Assembly: GCA_050084515.1 (NCBI GenBank)
Contig: CM114274.1
Location: forward strand, 29,574,001-29,638,000
Reading direction: 5' to 3'
From: Blasia pusilla
Taxonomy: Eukaryota; Marchantiophyta; Marchantiopsida; Blasiales
Length of the DNA: 64,000 nucleotides
A model generated the notes under the pieces. That model saw nothing but the letters and a program-made list of their open reading frames with translations. It searched no databases and was not told the origin of the DNA. The position numbers and the translations under genes were made by a program. Shown in pieces: positions 32,921 to 44,902 of the stretch (positions within the stretch are counted from its first letter, which is position 1; every line of letters starts with the position of its first letter).

Positions 32921-33082
32921 AATAAGATCCAATCTCTCTCTATATCATCTCACACCATAGCCCTCAAAGGTGTGCACTCTCTCTCATATCAAACCAAACC
33001 CACTGAGCGTATCCTCCACTACCACCACGAAGGCGCTCTCCTAGATCTCACCAATTTATCCTAAAAAACGTGACAACTGTCA
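32921..33082 (-). repeat. Gypsy-2 5' LTR remnant (right)
   Basis: AATAAGATCCAATCTCTCTCT through CGTGACAACTGTCA matches 22376-22889, except that about 345 bp of the left copy's middle is absent. Ends in CA on the plus strand (TG on the minus strand). Confidence 0.65.
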
Positions 33083-36000
33083 TCTAGAATATTTGAGATC
33101 GAATATTCTAGATTTTTCCAAGAAGAATTGTTGAATAATTTTGTTGATGCAAAATCTTGGTCTATTTCAATTGCTAGATCTAATGATAAAGATAGAAAAA
33201 ATATGGCAATGGGAAAGGAAAGTCCAAGGTAATGTCTATTCATATCTATGCCATAGATGCATCTTTTTATGTGCAAACATATATTTCAAGGACTATTGTT
33301 CTATTAGTGATTTTGGATGATTTATTTTTAATATTAAAATAATAGTTTACTTGCATTAACCTATTTTAAGGAGTTAAAAAGTTTTAATTTAATTTTCAGT
33401 TCTTCCAACTACATATGTAAGGTTGTGAGATGTTTATTTCAATTATTTCCTCTTCTTTAATTTCTAAAATTTTTTTTTTTCAAGTTTAGTGTGTCACTCT
33501 TTGAATCACAGCAATGAAATAGACATGTCAAAGTAGATTTCACATCAAATTAAGCAACATTTGGTCCCATTTATAGACATGAAAAATAATATTTTCATGT
33601 AATATACTAGATATTACATGAATTCAATGGAGCTTAATGCAATTTTGAATCAACTTGTCTATATATGTCTAGAATATTATTGCACAATTGGTTGAAGTTC
33701 TATCCACAAAGTGAAGAGGATCACATTATGCAACCTTACTTTCAGTTTCCGCGTACGCTTGAAAAACTAAAGATGGAACTAAGCCCTAAGTTCCTAACAA
33801 CAAGAGTGGCAAAGAGTGATCCCTAGGGCCAATATGTATGGTTCCCATGCATGTAATCTATGGTGGGAGAGCATGCAAGGATAGGAGGCATCATGGTACA
33901 AAGGTACAAAGGTAATAGACTTGTTAGACTATGGAATATTGTGGTTGAGAGAATTTTCTTTGGGAAAGTAAGACGGGGACCATAAATAGTTTTTAGAATT
34001 CCTGTTTTCTACAATGTAAATTAATTCTCTAATTGAAGATCAAAGATTTAAAAAATAATTTAAGAGCATTGAAAATTTCTTTAATATTGTAGAAAATGAA
34101 AAATGAGAGAATTCAATCAAAGAAGAAAATAAAAAAAGAAATCTAAAGAGCTTCCCAAGTAAGAAGATCCCATTTTAAAAATAGGACTTCTTGAGGGTAA
34201 ATAAGGTTAAGTAATGTAATCAAATTCATGAAAAAAATTGAACAAAATTTTTTGGGAAAATTTTTGGATATCAAAATTTCATGCGTTGGAAAGAAATTTC
34301 TTGTTTAATCGGCGCACCATATGCGTGCAAGAAGTGTAGGAGGAGGATGTCGACGACAATGAGACAAGCGCCTAAAGGGATGTTGGGAAAGAAGAGGCGT
34401 TGTTGGGGGTGGGGCCGCCATGGTTGAGGCATGTATTGGTAGACGCTAGGTTGACACATGCGTTGAAATTAGGTTGGGAGGTTGAGGTTGCCAGCGCCTA
34501 CAAGAATGCTTTGGTCAGTTTCTGAATTTTGGTCTTGAAAATTCAAAAGAAATTACTATGGGAGAACTTGCACCCAAATTGACTTGGCACACGAGTGGCA
34601 GCAAGAGTAGTAGGACCGCAACCAAAATCTTAGTAGATGCCGGACCTTGTGGGAAGGATGGGAAGGGCCGAGGCTATCCTTTTCCGGACCTTCCCTAAAT
34701 GGACCCTTTCATTCAAGGGAAGCTGGAAAAGACTATGAAGACAACTAGAGGATTACCCCACTACACATAAATGATAAGTCCTAATTAAGAAATATGGGAA
34801 ACTAATCATACATACAAGACGGAGTGGTCCAAGGTCACACCTCACCTAAGGCTACACATATATTTGACTCTAGTAAGAGGAAGCCTAAATCTCTTGGCTA
34901 ATATGGTGTACATTAAACTTACTTTTAATTTATTCATATCATAGATTACTTAGAGATTTCTCCCCATACAAATACTAAAATAGATCGCTCTATTGTATCA
35001 ATATTGTAAAATCTCTTCTTGATTTTGGAACACCTTGTCCTCTCTACATTTGACTCTCTCGACCAACATGATTTCTCAACCAATAAGATAAGATAGTTTG
35101 AAATTGATTTAAAAAGTTCATACTCACATGATTTAAAATCCCATATTAAACATGCATAGGAGAATCATCTTCGTAGACCCGCCGGGAATCCCTTAGAGCT
35201 CCTTCGTTGTAAGCTCACGAAGATTCCACACGTTCTCACGAATCCACATCTCCCCCACTTCCTTTTATTTTAATGCACTCATCTATTACGTTAGCGGGTG
35301 GGCATTTTAAAAGAGCATTTTAAGTTTAACAGCACCTCAAAATAGACAACGCATTCACGAAGAGTTTTGGTCAAAACTCAAAACTGCAGTGAAATTCGCA
35401 GTTCGGGGATTCCGCTAGAAATGCTCTCACGTTATCGATTCCCACTTCATCACACAAAGATATTTCATCCTGAATCTACTACGAGTGTTCGTCTAGGTCA
35501 ATGCTTGGCTCTCGATCTTCCATGCATTCTCGATATAAGCGGTACTTGTATAGTACAGTTTATGCGTATCTTTCAAAAAGCGTAAACGCGTCCATTCCGT
35601 TCTGAAATCCACCCCATATTAAGGGGTAGACTCGAATCAGTTGCTCACTTTCCAGTGGCGACGGAGTGGAGTAAAGCTGAGACAGGGAGCTCAGGGGGAG
35701 AATCAAAGAAAGACATGCCAAAATGGGCCATGAGTAACAGAATTCGAAGTGCTCAACAATCGGAACAAAAATTGAGTGATCGCTGGAGAATGAGAATAGA
35801 GTTTCGGATCAGTTGCTGTTAAGTTAGCGAATGGCGATCGCGGCAGAAAGTAGCTGGAGTATTTTCTGGGGTTGGAATTTTCTACTAAATTTGCATACTT
35901 GTTCTCTTGATGCCCGTTCGGTATCTATCGTACGGTAATTGATGTCTCTTCCCCGAAGCGGATCTCGAGAAGGGTAACGGTCCAGGTCAATTCCCAGGTG

Positions 36001-37097
36001 GACTTGCCACAGAGCACCTTCTTAAAAGGGACACGAAATTCACTTTCGGCCCCAGAATCTTGAGAGTGTAAAGTTAGAAATGCCTATGTCTGCACTTTAG
36101 TTGAGTCGTCCTTCGAGATAGGTCAGCTGTACATCTAAAAGATATGAATTTCGAAATAGGCAGTTTTCGGAAAGATTTGTTGCACCGATTTGTGAACCAA
36201 CGTTGATTCGGTGATTACTTGCCATGACCCGAGTATAAAGCTCGGCCGGAGGAGGGCTTCGATCGCTCTGGCTATCTTTGCTTTGAGTCGGCCGATCGAT
36301 CGGTACCAGTCCTGACGGCCGAGCTCGGGCCAGAGGTGCTCCACCTTCAAGTCTTACTGCGCATCAAATCTTTAGCCGGTCTTCGGCCCGACGAGGTGGA
36401 GAGAGACCGTCCGTGCGGAAGATCGATTCCACGAATGCAGTGAAAGTTGCAATAAGGTTCCATTACTCGCCTTTAATCTCTAGCCAGAGATCACTGTTTG
36501 CCGCTCATCGATCCCTTGAAATTTTGCCGAGTCTGGTTGCAGGGGGCACTAACATTTGTAGAACCATAGATCCCAGAAAGTGATGGTGTTCATTTTTGTT
36601 GGGAAGAATATCTGCGTTCTCGTTAGAAGCATCCGTAGCTGTAAACACGTAATGGACCAATCGAAGCTCTAGTCATGAATTCGTTAACATGCATGGCCGA
36701 GCTCCTGACGAAACTATATTTCTTGCTGCTTCAGTTACGTGAAAGTTCCAACCGGCTGCAGGGGAGCAAATTAAGCACAACGCTCAGCTCCTCTTGTCGG
36801 AAGATCGGGAGATTTAGAAAGTGCTTTCCACAAGAAGTGTTGAACTTGACTGATGCTCGCACTGACAGTGTGTATTTTGATACGAAATCGAAAACTCGCG
36901 TAGCTTGTAAGGGTTTCTTAGCACCGAATAGGCGTCGGATTTCGCAGCCATCGATACGAACTTGAGGACTGGAGGATCTTGGAGCATCTCGCCCATTGAT
37001 GAATGGGATTATAACTTCGTTCTGGCCGTCTGTGGTTGTGGCAGATCCGACTTCAGCTAGTCTCCAGCTCCTCGGAAGCTCCTAGTCCACAGCAGCA
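33083..37097. other. Intergenic spacer and upstream region of AMT2-B
   Basis: A short perfect inverted repeat lies just outside gypsy-2 (TCTAGAATATT 33083-33093 and AATATTCTAGA 33102-33112). From 33113 to about 35300 the DNA is AT-rich without a gene. From about 35300 it becomes richer in GC and probably contains the AMT2-B promoter and 5'UTR. No clear TATA box or transcription start was fixed. Confidence 0.5.
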
Positions 37098-39667
37098 ATG
37101 GCGACTCCAGAATCGGCCCCCATGGACCCGATCCCGTTGGCATATCAGACAACCGGCCCGGGGACCGTGTCGCCGGACTGGCTCAACAAAGGAGACAATG
37201 CATGGCAGATGACAGCTTCGACCTTCGTCGGTCTGCAGTGCGTGCCCGGGCTCGTGATTCTATACGGAAGTGTAGTGAAGAAGAAATGGGCCATAAACTC
37301 GGCCTTCATGTCACTCTACGCTTTCGCGGCCGTTCTCATCTGCTGGGTGACTTGGGCTTTCCACATGTCCTTCGGCGAGAAACTCCTCCCCATGTGGGGG
37401 AAGGCGGCGACGGCTCTTGGGCAGGACTTCCTGCTCCAACAAGCTGTTCTCCCTGCGACGAAAACCGACGCCTATCCCATGCTCACGCCCCTCTATCCCA
37501 TGGGAACCTTGGTGTACTTCCAATACGTGTTCGCAGCCGTCACCCTGGTGCTGGTCGCGGGCTCTCTTCTGGGGAGGATGAACTTAATTGCGTGGATGCT
37601 GTTCGTGCCGCTATGGCTCACTTGCTCCTACACCGTCGGTGCGTTCAGCCTGTGGGGCGGCGGCTTCCTGTTCCAGTGGGGAGTGATCGACTATGCTGGA
37701 GGTTACGTGATTCATCTATCGTCTGGGGTGGCGGGCAGCGTCGCGGCTTACTGGGTACGCATTTTCTCTGGTGGCAGACTCGTGTGGGATGTGGAGGTCG
37801 AAGTGGATTTTGCGGGGTGGTCCTTGAAATCTGCGCGATGGTTGGTTCTGACGTATTCGCTTGTCGTGATCTCGGGATGAGGACGGTGCGGGTGTGTATT
37901 CTGGAGAGGGATGAAAGTGGTGCTGCGTAGGAAGAAGAAATTTGGGATGTGATCTCTGTTTCTGTAGCTCGTGAGCGTCTGAGGAAGTTTTTGGTTGGTT
38001 CCTCCTCAGGTTGGCCCGAGGCTCCAAAGGGACCGCGTCAACTTTCCTCCCAACAATGTGCTTCTCACGCTTGCGGGAGCAGGCCTTCTGTGGTTGGGCT
38101 GGAACGGATTCAACGGAGGGGCGCCGTATGCAGCGAATGTTATCGCTTCCCTGGCCGTCCTCAACACGAATATCTGTGCTGCGACGAGTTTGCTGGTGTG
38201 GACGAGTTTCGATGTCCTTTTCTTTGGGAAGCCGTCGGTGATCGGTGCCGTTCAGGGCATGATTACTGGATTGGTTGCCATCACTCCATCTGCGGGTATG
38301 TTGCTACTTCCCCCCCGAGCAGCTGTTGTAGCTCCGTGTTTCTAGATATACATATCTCGATTGCTTGGCTGCTTCTTCAGGAATTCTTTTTTGCATATGG
38401 CGATCTAGAGATTCCTTATGCTTCTTCTGCATTTTTCTATCACGACAAATTCCTCTCTCTGTGTTTCGCTCGCGAAATTCCCCGACTTAAGTGGATTTGT
38501 GGGGGAGGGTCCAAGTTTCTTGATCCGCCCACTTGGAGTAGTTTAGTCGCTGATCGATCGAAGATATTTTCTGGATGAAGTCTACTTTATACTCAGCAAA
38601 TTTAGTCGCCATTATCTGTCTCCTAGACGGAAATCGTGACTACTGTAATACGAGTAGCCGCAGTTGACTTGAACTTGAGCTCCATCTACTCTATCGGCAA
38701 CTCTTACTACATAATCAGGACCCTTGACGTCAGTGATGTGGAGTTCTACTCACCTGTTTCATGGATGTCAGAGACAACTGGTTGCTGAGTTTTGATCCAT
38801 GGCTGACGTTTGCTGGACTCGTCCCTCGGGCTTTCTTGCCGCGGCCATTATCGCGCATTAATTGCTCCCCGGATGTAGTTCTAAGCACATCTTGTCGTAG
38901 TTTACGCGCGTAGTCGCAGGGATGTATTCGGAGCATCGGAGGACTGGAGTTGGACAAACGGGAGGAAGCGGGCATTGATCTTATGACACAAGGATTATTA
39001 GGAGGTCGTCCAATCATTTTTGGGTGTTCCAATCTTATTTTTGGGTGTCCCAAAAATGAGTCATCCGTGCGTCCACCTAGCTAATCATACTCGATCTCAA
39101 CGTTTTGGATTCTCCTCTGCAGGTGTAGTTCAAGGATGGGCTGCTATAGTGATCGGGATTCTTGCGGGGAGTGTTCCGTGGTACACCATGATGGTTCTGG
39201 GGAAGAAGACGACCGGGATGTTCGGAAAATTGAACGTAGTCGTGGATGATACTTTGGGTGTATTCCATACGCATGCAATTGCTGGATCCATGGGCGGAAT
39301 CCTCGTGGGTTTTCTGGCTCAGCCGACTTTGTGCAACCTGTTCCTGTCCATTCCCAATGAGCGCGGAGCATTGTATGGCGTTGGAGATGGTGTCGCGCAG
39401 ATCGGAAAGCAAATCTGCGGTGCGCTTTTCGTTGTTGGATGGAATGTGGTGGTGACGACCATCATCTGTTTGGTAATCAGATTGATAGTGCCGCTCCGCA
39501 TGTCTGAAGAAGAATTGGCCGTTGGAGATGATGCTGCTCACGGTGAAGAAGCCTACGCATTGTGGGGCGATGGCGAGAAGTTTGACGCATCGAAGCATGG
39601 AGCCAGTGAGCATGGCGGATGTAAGTTTTCCGATGGTAAAGGGTCCATTCCACTTGGGACGATTTAG
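37098..39667 (+). CDS. AMT2: AMT2-type ammonium transporter B (three exons, complete)
   Basis: Membrane channel for ammonium uptake, AMT2/MEP clade. Exon 1 37098-37754 (219 codons, donor GTACGC), intron 1 37755-38009, exon 2 38010-38295 (286 bp, donor GTATGT), intron 2 38296-39122, exon 3 39123-39667; about 495 aa, normal for the family. Start context is GCAGCAATGGCG. Visible landmarks: [50 protein letters not shown], the first pore histidine His206 in GYVIHLSSG, the exon junction W|VGPR, the [12 protein letters not shown] helix, VQGWAAI, the second pore histidine His365 in FHTHAIAG and the [10 protein letters not shown] tail. There are about four extra residues before VDDTLG (GKLNVV) compared with A and C. 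A GTAAGT inside the last codons (39619) could allow an alternative 3' end. Intron 1 and its borders were the source type for the fragment at 5845. Confidence 0.93.
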
Positions 39668-42004
39668 TGGACGCCAAAACACACCACTTCTCAGTTTGAG
39701 AATTTTATCGTTCGAGAGCCTTGCAAATGTCTCTCCGTTCGATCGGGTCATATGTAAATACATCTGTCTGGAGGATTAGCTTCCACTGGACTGGAAAATC
39801 CCGTCTGACTGCAAATGACACGGCCGACTCCTTTTCCTCGCCCAGTCGATCACATGAATCAGATCATATGAGTCGAACACCATAGCTAGAAGTCCATTTA
39901 CGAGTATCTCATCGTGTAGTTACAATCGCTTTCTCCGGCCTCATTTCATCTTCAAAAATAATTTCGAGCGGCCATGTCGTTGGGAGGGTTAGTTTTAGTG
40001 ATGCAAGTTCAGCGCTAGTCCTGCGAAAGTTTGATGAGTCTTCCGGACGCAATTGGTACATTAGTAAGAGGAGCTGTAATCTGAGTACCTCTGATAATCA
40101 TCGACTTATTTTCAAGTTAATTTCTATGTAACATATCAACTCATAAAACTCAATCGAATTTCGGTAGCCGTAGAATTCATGGCATAAACGACGCTTTCTA
40201 TCAGTGTGTGTCTGTCTTTTCAAACATGTTCTGGTCGTCGCAGGACGCGACGCTCATCCCATCTCTTCGACAGTGCCAAATGTGTGACAGATCCTGTATC
40301 CCTTTGAACCTACTTGAACTTGCTGCTCAATATTCCCACAGTGTGAAAACATATCCCTCGTGATCGATCGATCATGGAGGTGCAAATCCACTCTTTTCGC
40401 AGTCCACTCTCGCAACGCCCATTTGAATGGATCACTCCAAAGGGCACAACAATTGAAACTGCAGTTGAAGATCCCGTAGTTGCATTGTGGGGAACATCAA
40501 ATGGGTTATCAAATGTAAACTCATTCTCAGTACCCTAAACAGTAAGCAGCCTCAGCACGACTTTCATTCATTGGACGAAATCGACAATGTGCACTCAGTC
40601 TACTGGTGCGCCATAGTTTAGGAATCGACTTGAATTGAATCTAAAGCACCCACTTTGGAGGGTTTCTTGGAGATCCCAACTTTGTCGAGAATCGCGACGA
40701 AATCGTGGGTAGTGAGTAGACGAGCGGTAGCACCTTTCCAATGGGTTACACACGAGATATTTGGGAGCTAAGGAGTCTTGAATTCACCGTCATAATGCTA
40801 GAATACGTGCACATAAGCGATTCCAATATGTGCCAACTTCCAAGACGTTCTAAAAGAGGACCTTTATGAGGAATCTTGCACATGTTCACCACACAACATA
40901 GATGTGAAAGTATGAATCCAATGCGAATTTAAAGTACTTGGTGATCTTCTTTCTTAATTAGTTTGGGGACGTGGGAAGCTCGATATGATGTGGGGAAAGA
41001 TATTAACTCTCTATTGTGAGTTAGAGGAGACGAGTAGGAAGCCCATAGATACCTCTGGCCCGCTGGAGTGTAGCCATGAGCACCTCGGATTGCGAACTCG
41101 TTAACCTAATTAAAAAATTTAGGACCCGGATTAGAGGGTAGGTAGGGAGGGAGCATGGTGGAGGATGGGAATCCGTTCGTATTAGATTGGAGATTAGAGA
41201 TACGGATTAGGGGGATTGTTTTAATCCTCCTATATATTAGGAAAACAGGAGTAAAACAATTTAGAGTGAGGATTGAAATCTAGGGAGGAGGGGACACCTT
41301 TCGTATTCTTTTGTCCGTTGAGGACATTTCTTGTTGTTCATTTCTTCGTCATTTGTAATGTTTCCTAATTCAATAGTTCTTGTTGACAACAGGAAATATT
41401 GAATTAAGAAACCTAAAAAATGACGAAGAAAATAGTCACTCTGAAAATTAAGTGACTTCTCTAAAATGCTTTACATGCGGCATGAAAAATAGACATTACA
41501 AAAGCGCTCAGGAAATTGTTCCCCCCCAACCCAATTAGCTCGGAGTAGTCTAAGGCTACTTACCCACTACTCTCTCATTAGAGGAAGATCCCTATACCTT
41601 CCTTATCCTAGCAATGGGTCCTAGTTATTACTAACTTATTAGGTTAGTTTCGCATGCTAAATTTTATTTGTGACCCCCTTTATGAACTTTTATGGCATTG
41701 AAAAGTTCCAAGACAAGGTACAATTCCAATTTAGAGCAAAAAGATTCAAGTGAAGAGAGATTAAAGTATGATTCATTAAGGTTGAGAATTTCAAGGGTGA
41801 TTTTGAGAGTATTATCCGTAGTTTTAGATATGTGGGTAGGTAGAACACAGTCTCGTAGGTAGAGGTGAAGAGGGTACAAGAAATCACTAATGTTTCGGGA
41901 AAAATTCTCCAAGAACAAAGACCCGTTCAACATAATTTCACGCAACCTATTATGAATCAAAACCAAATACATCCTAAGTTTGCATTGATGGTTATTATTG
42001 GGAT
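39668..42004. other. Spacer downstream of AMT2-B
   Basis: It probably includes the AMT2-B 3'UTR at first. No gene is supported. A hairpin-forming inverted repeat is at 41341-41430. The sequence before it (41100-41340, with CTATATATTAGG) could be an LTR remnant, without proof. Confidence 0.45.
41341..41430. repeat. Imperfect inverted repeat (about 35-nt arms)
   Basis: CTTCGTCATTTGTAATG and CTAATTCAATA on the left pair with TATTGAATTAAG and AAAATGACGAAG on the right. The loop is about 17 nt and is itself partly palindromic (TGTTG/CAACA). Confidence 0.75.
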
Positions 42005-42316
42005 CAAGGTTGCATGTGGAAAAAGTCAGTGGACTTATTTGTGTCTTATGGAAGGACTTGTCCGTATGGGCCTCACTTTTCCCTTCTTTCTCATTCCCCT
42101 TACTTGCCTTGGTGTTCCATATTCCCCCATTTCTTACTCCCTCCACCTCCACCTCCACTCCCTCCTCATTCATTGCTCCTCTCATCCTTGCATTTCCTTC
42201 CATCATCGACTAAAAGTGTGGGTCTCACATCTTAGAACTCATGTCTGTGGACATGTCCAAACTTGTCCGTTCATGTCCATCCTAAGGAAGGACTTGTCCG
42301 TTTTTGTGCAACCATG
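42005..42316. mobile_element. hAT-like MITE copy with perfect 8-bp duplication
   Basis: Starts CAAGGTTGCATGTGG and ends TTTGTGCAACCATG. ATTGGGAT flanks both sides exactly (41997-42004 and 42317-42324). Internal GGACTTGTCCGT and GGACATGTCC words are shared with the other copies. The 180-codon minus-strand ORF across its left part is not a gene. Confidence 0.85.
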
Positions 42317-42535
42317 ATTGGGATCCCAGTCAATTATAGCAAGATTCCAAAAAAATGAAGTGAATTTTTGAAAAAAGAATCCAAGAATTCAAGCGTTGGA
42401 ACTTTTTCAATTTTTTCCAATCTTGTAAGCCCACTAGTAAGAATTCCCAAGCAATTCTTCTAAATTTTTTTTCATTGACAATTAAATACAAGTTTTCTTC
42501 AAGTTGGAAGAATATGGGAAAAAAAAAATTGCAAT

Positions 42536-43001
42536 CAAGGTTGCACACAAACAAAGTCTATGTCCGCAAACTCATGTCCATGCGACTCATGTAAGCCTGG
42601 GCCCACGGCCCACACCCGGGTTTGCCGCACCCGCAACGTATATGTGAGCTCGGCTAGCCCGTATCCAATCTAGCCACGTGTCGCTTGTTCCTGCCATTCA
42701 TTTTATAGCCTGCACCTTACTTGCAGAGGCTCGCATCAAGCCCGCACGTAAATAAAAGCCCATCCAATGCAGGCCCTTGCGGACTTAATGCGGGCCATAT
42801 GAAGGTTGGAAGTAGGCCAGACTAAGGCTCATATCCCACACACATGTGCAATCCTTGCGCATGCCTCCATTAATCCAAGCTCTCATCCATTCACATGTTC
42901 TGAGCTCGCTCGGGTGGTCTGGGTACCAAAAAACCCGAGCCAGGTACCCATGGGGCATGTCCGTCCCCTAAACAAAAAAATTCCAACTACATGCAACCTT
43001 G
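42536..43001. mobile_element. hAT-like MITE copy
   Basis: CAAGGTTGCACAC ... ATGCAACCTTG, flanked by ATTGCAAT (42528-42535) and TTTGCAAT (43002-43009). The interior is GC-rich with many GCCCGC words. Confidence 0.8.
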
Positions 43002-43343
43002 TTTGCAATGCATTGGGAATGAAGGAGACTTAGAACTATTTCATGAATTTTGGATTTTTAAAATAATTTTGAATTTAATACATCAGTCAATGATTCCTCA
43101 TAATTTCCTCTTGGTCATATTCAAAATGATATAAAATATATATTTTAAATATTAAAGTAAATACTTATAAATTTTTCAAGGAAAATAATAATGAGTGCGG
43201 GGGAGACTTTGAAATTTTTCATGAAAAATGGAAAATCAATAATATTTAACTTTTTTGCTCAAAAATTCCAATATAATTGTGAGGACCATATGTATTTTCT
43301 TAATGAGAAAACATATTGATTCAATTCCTTATATGGGCATACA

Positions 43344-43606
43344 TCAGGTTGCATGGAAAAGGACAAGTCCTTCCTTAGAACGGACATGCCGCCCGCGTAC
43401 GCACATCCAAGCCCGCTGAACCTGTAGTGGGCACCCCGGCTAGCCAAGCCCGCAGCAATTTTGCGGCTCGCGGCGAGGCCTTGTGGCCCACAGGGCAAGC
43501 TTAGGCCCGGTAGGGTCCGCGCCATGAGCCCAGGTGCCCGCTACGGGCTTGGTAGGCTCGCGTACCCTGGCCCGCACGACATGCACCTTGTCTGTGTGCA
43601 ACCATG
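43344..43606. mobile_element. hAT-like MITE copy
   Basis: TCAGGTTGCATGG ... GTGCAACCATG, flanked by GGCATACA (43336-43343) and GGCATAAA (43607-43614). The interior has GGACATGCCGCCCGCG and AAGCCCGC words like the captured-gene copy. Confidence 0.75.
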
Positions 43607-44902
43607 GGCATAAAACCATGATATATTTTCTTTGATTTTTTTCACAAGAAGAATTTAAATCTCCATGAAATTCTATTTTTTCCGTCATAATACTATTTGG
43701 TTTACATAATATTTTTTGTATTAAAGATATATTAATTTGGAAAAAATATCTGTCCGTGCGTATTACGACCATGAAGAATTAAATTTTGGAAAAAAAGATT
43801 GGCCATGTATCCCAAGTGCATGGGGAACAAGTAAATACATAGGGAGGTTAAATATACCCCCATAAAAAAGTACACCAAGTTTCGTATCAAGATCATCTGT
43901 CTATTTAAAATAAAAAAGGCTATATTTTGTTGGAAAAAAAATAGTGATGAATTTTGGGATTTTGATTGGAAGTTTTTTTCATTAATTTTTTTTGGGGAAA
44001 ATTCTATGAATGAATTCTTCGTGAAAATAGGGAAATTAAATATTTTTTCTCACTGAAATCCTTACTTCAAATTTTTGAGCATATTTAATTATGGAAATAA
44101 TACTTTTGACTTAAATCATAATGTCTTATGAGACCCATGCATTAGAGCCTAGTAGAGGAAAAAAGGTGGGTCTATGTTTCATTTTAACTCATATTTTTTA
44201 AACGTAATTTCACACATAGCACTCTTCTTATAGAGTGATATTGGGTTACCATCGGTTCAAGGGATTCCTCTTGTTTTTCTTGATCTTTTGATTTGGGTGG
44301 GCCCAACATTACAAACTCATTCCCCCATAGCGGTCATTGGTGGATAGCTCATTTTCTCCTCACATCCATTTTTTTGGTGTTTCCAATTTCTCTCATAACT
44401 TTCTCATGGAGTGTCAGTTTTGGACATGTCTTGTTTCAATTGTCTTGACGAGCTCATTCATTTCATACCATGTAGGTTTTCTAGTTTTTCTTCCTTCTCC
44501 GTAGGCGCCTATTTTTGTGCATGGTTTTATTTTAAGTCAATTTCTTCAAACGTCTTCCTTTCTCTTTCAACTCTGTACCTTAGTGTTTCGCCCCTACAAT
44601 ACGTTTGCTATCTCCTTAAGGACATTAGAAATTCATACTCTTGAACCACTTCTTTCGATACCATATAAATCACTTTTCCTTTTCAGTTGCTTTTTATATT
44701 TCTTAAAGTAACTTTCAATCATAAATTCGTTATTGCCTAATCTTATTCTCTCCATCTAAATTTCTTTTGGACGGATTCCACCACTTTTGTTTTGCTCTTT
44801 ACCCTCATGCTTTCTTCAAACCACATTTCATTTGTCTTCCCTTGTCTTCAATGACTTGCCTACCTTTGCTTCTATGGATTCTCCATCTACTCGCTCTTTC
44901 AA
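43607..44902. other. AT-rich spacer
   Basis: No gene or repeat end was recognised. Long A and T runs dominate. Confidence 0.5.

Larger units (their letters stand above)
22247..33082 (-). mobile_element. Gypsy-2: Ty3/gypsy retrotransposon coding methyltransferase and PHD finger
   Basis: Minus-strand order: 5' LTR remnant (33082-32921), leader, Gag (30330-29166), protease (29013-27884), methyltransferase (27559-26605), RT and RNase H (26250-24891), integrase (24773-23685), integrase C-terminus with PHD-like finger (23675-23199), 3' LTR (22889-22247). Flanking pentamers TGTAG (22242-22246) and TCTAG (33083-33087) differ at one base and may be the target duplication. A 1.28 kb foreign element sits in the 5' part. 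Element-coded domains match gypsy-1 domain for domain but differ at many residues, so the two are separate lineages of one family. Confidence 0.85.

Noticed and set aside
37202-37930. Long +2 frame ORF inside AMT2-B
   Set aside because: Shadow of exon 1 in GC-rich coding DNA; it continues into the intron and has no family features.
39077-39763. 228-codon minus-strand ORF opposite AMT2-B exon 3
   Set aside because: Antisense shadow of a conserved exon.
41664-42206. 180-codon minus-strand ORF
   Set aside because: It crosses the left end of a MITE with a perfect 8-bp duplication, so it is not a conserved gene.
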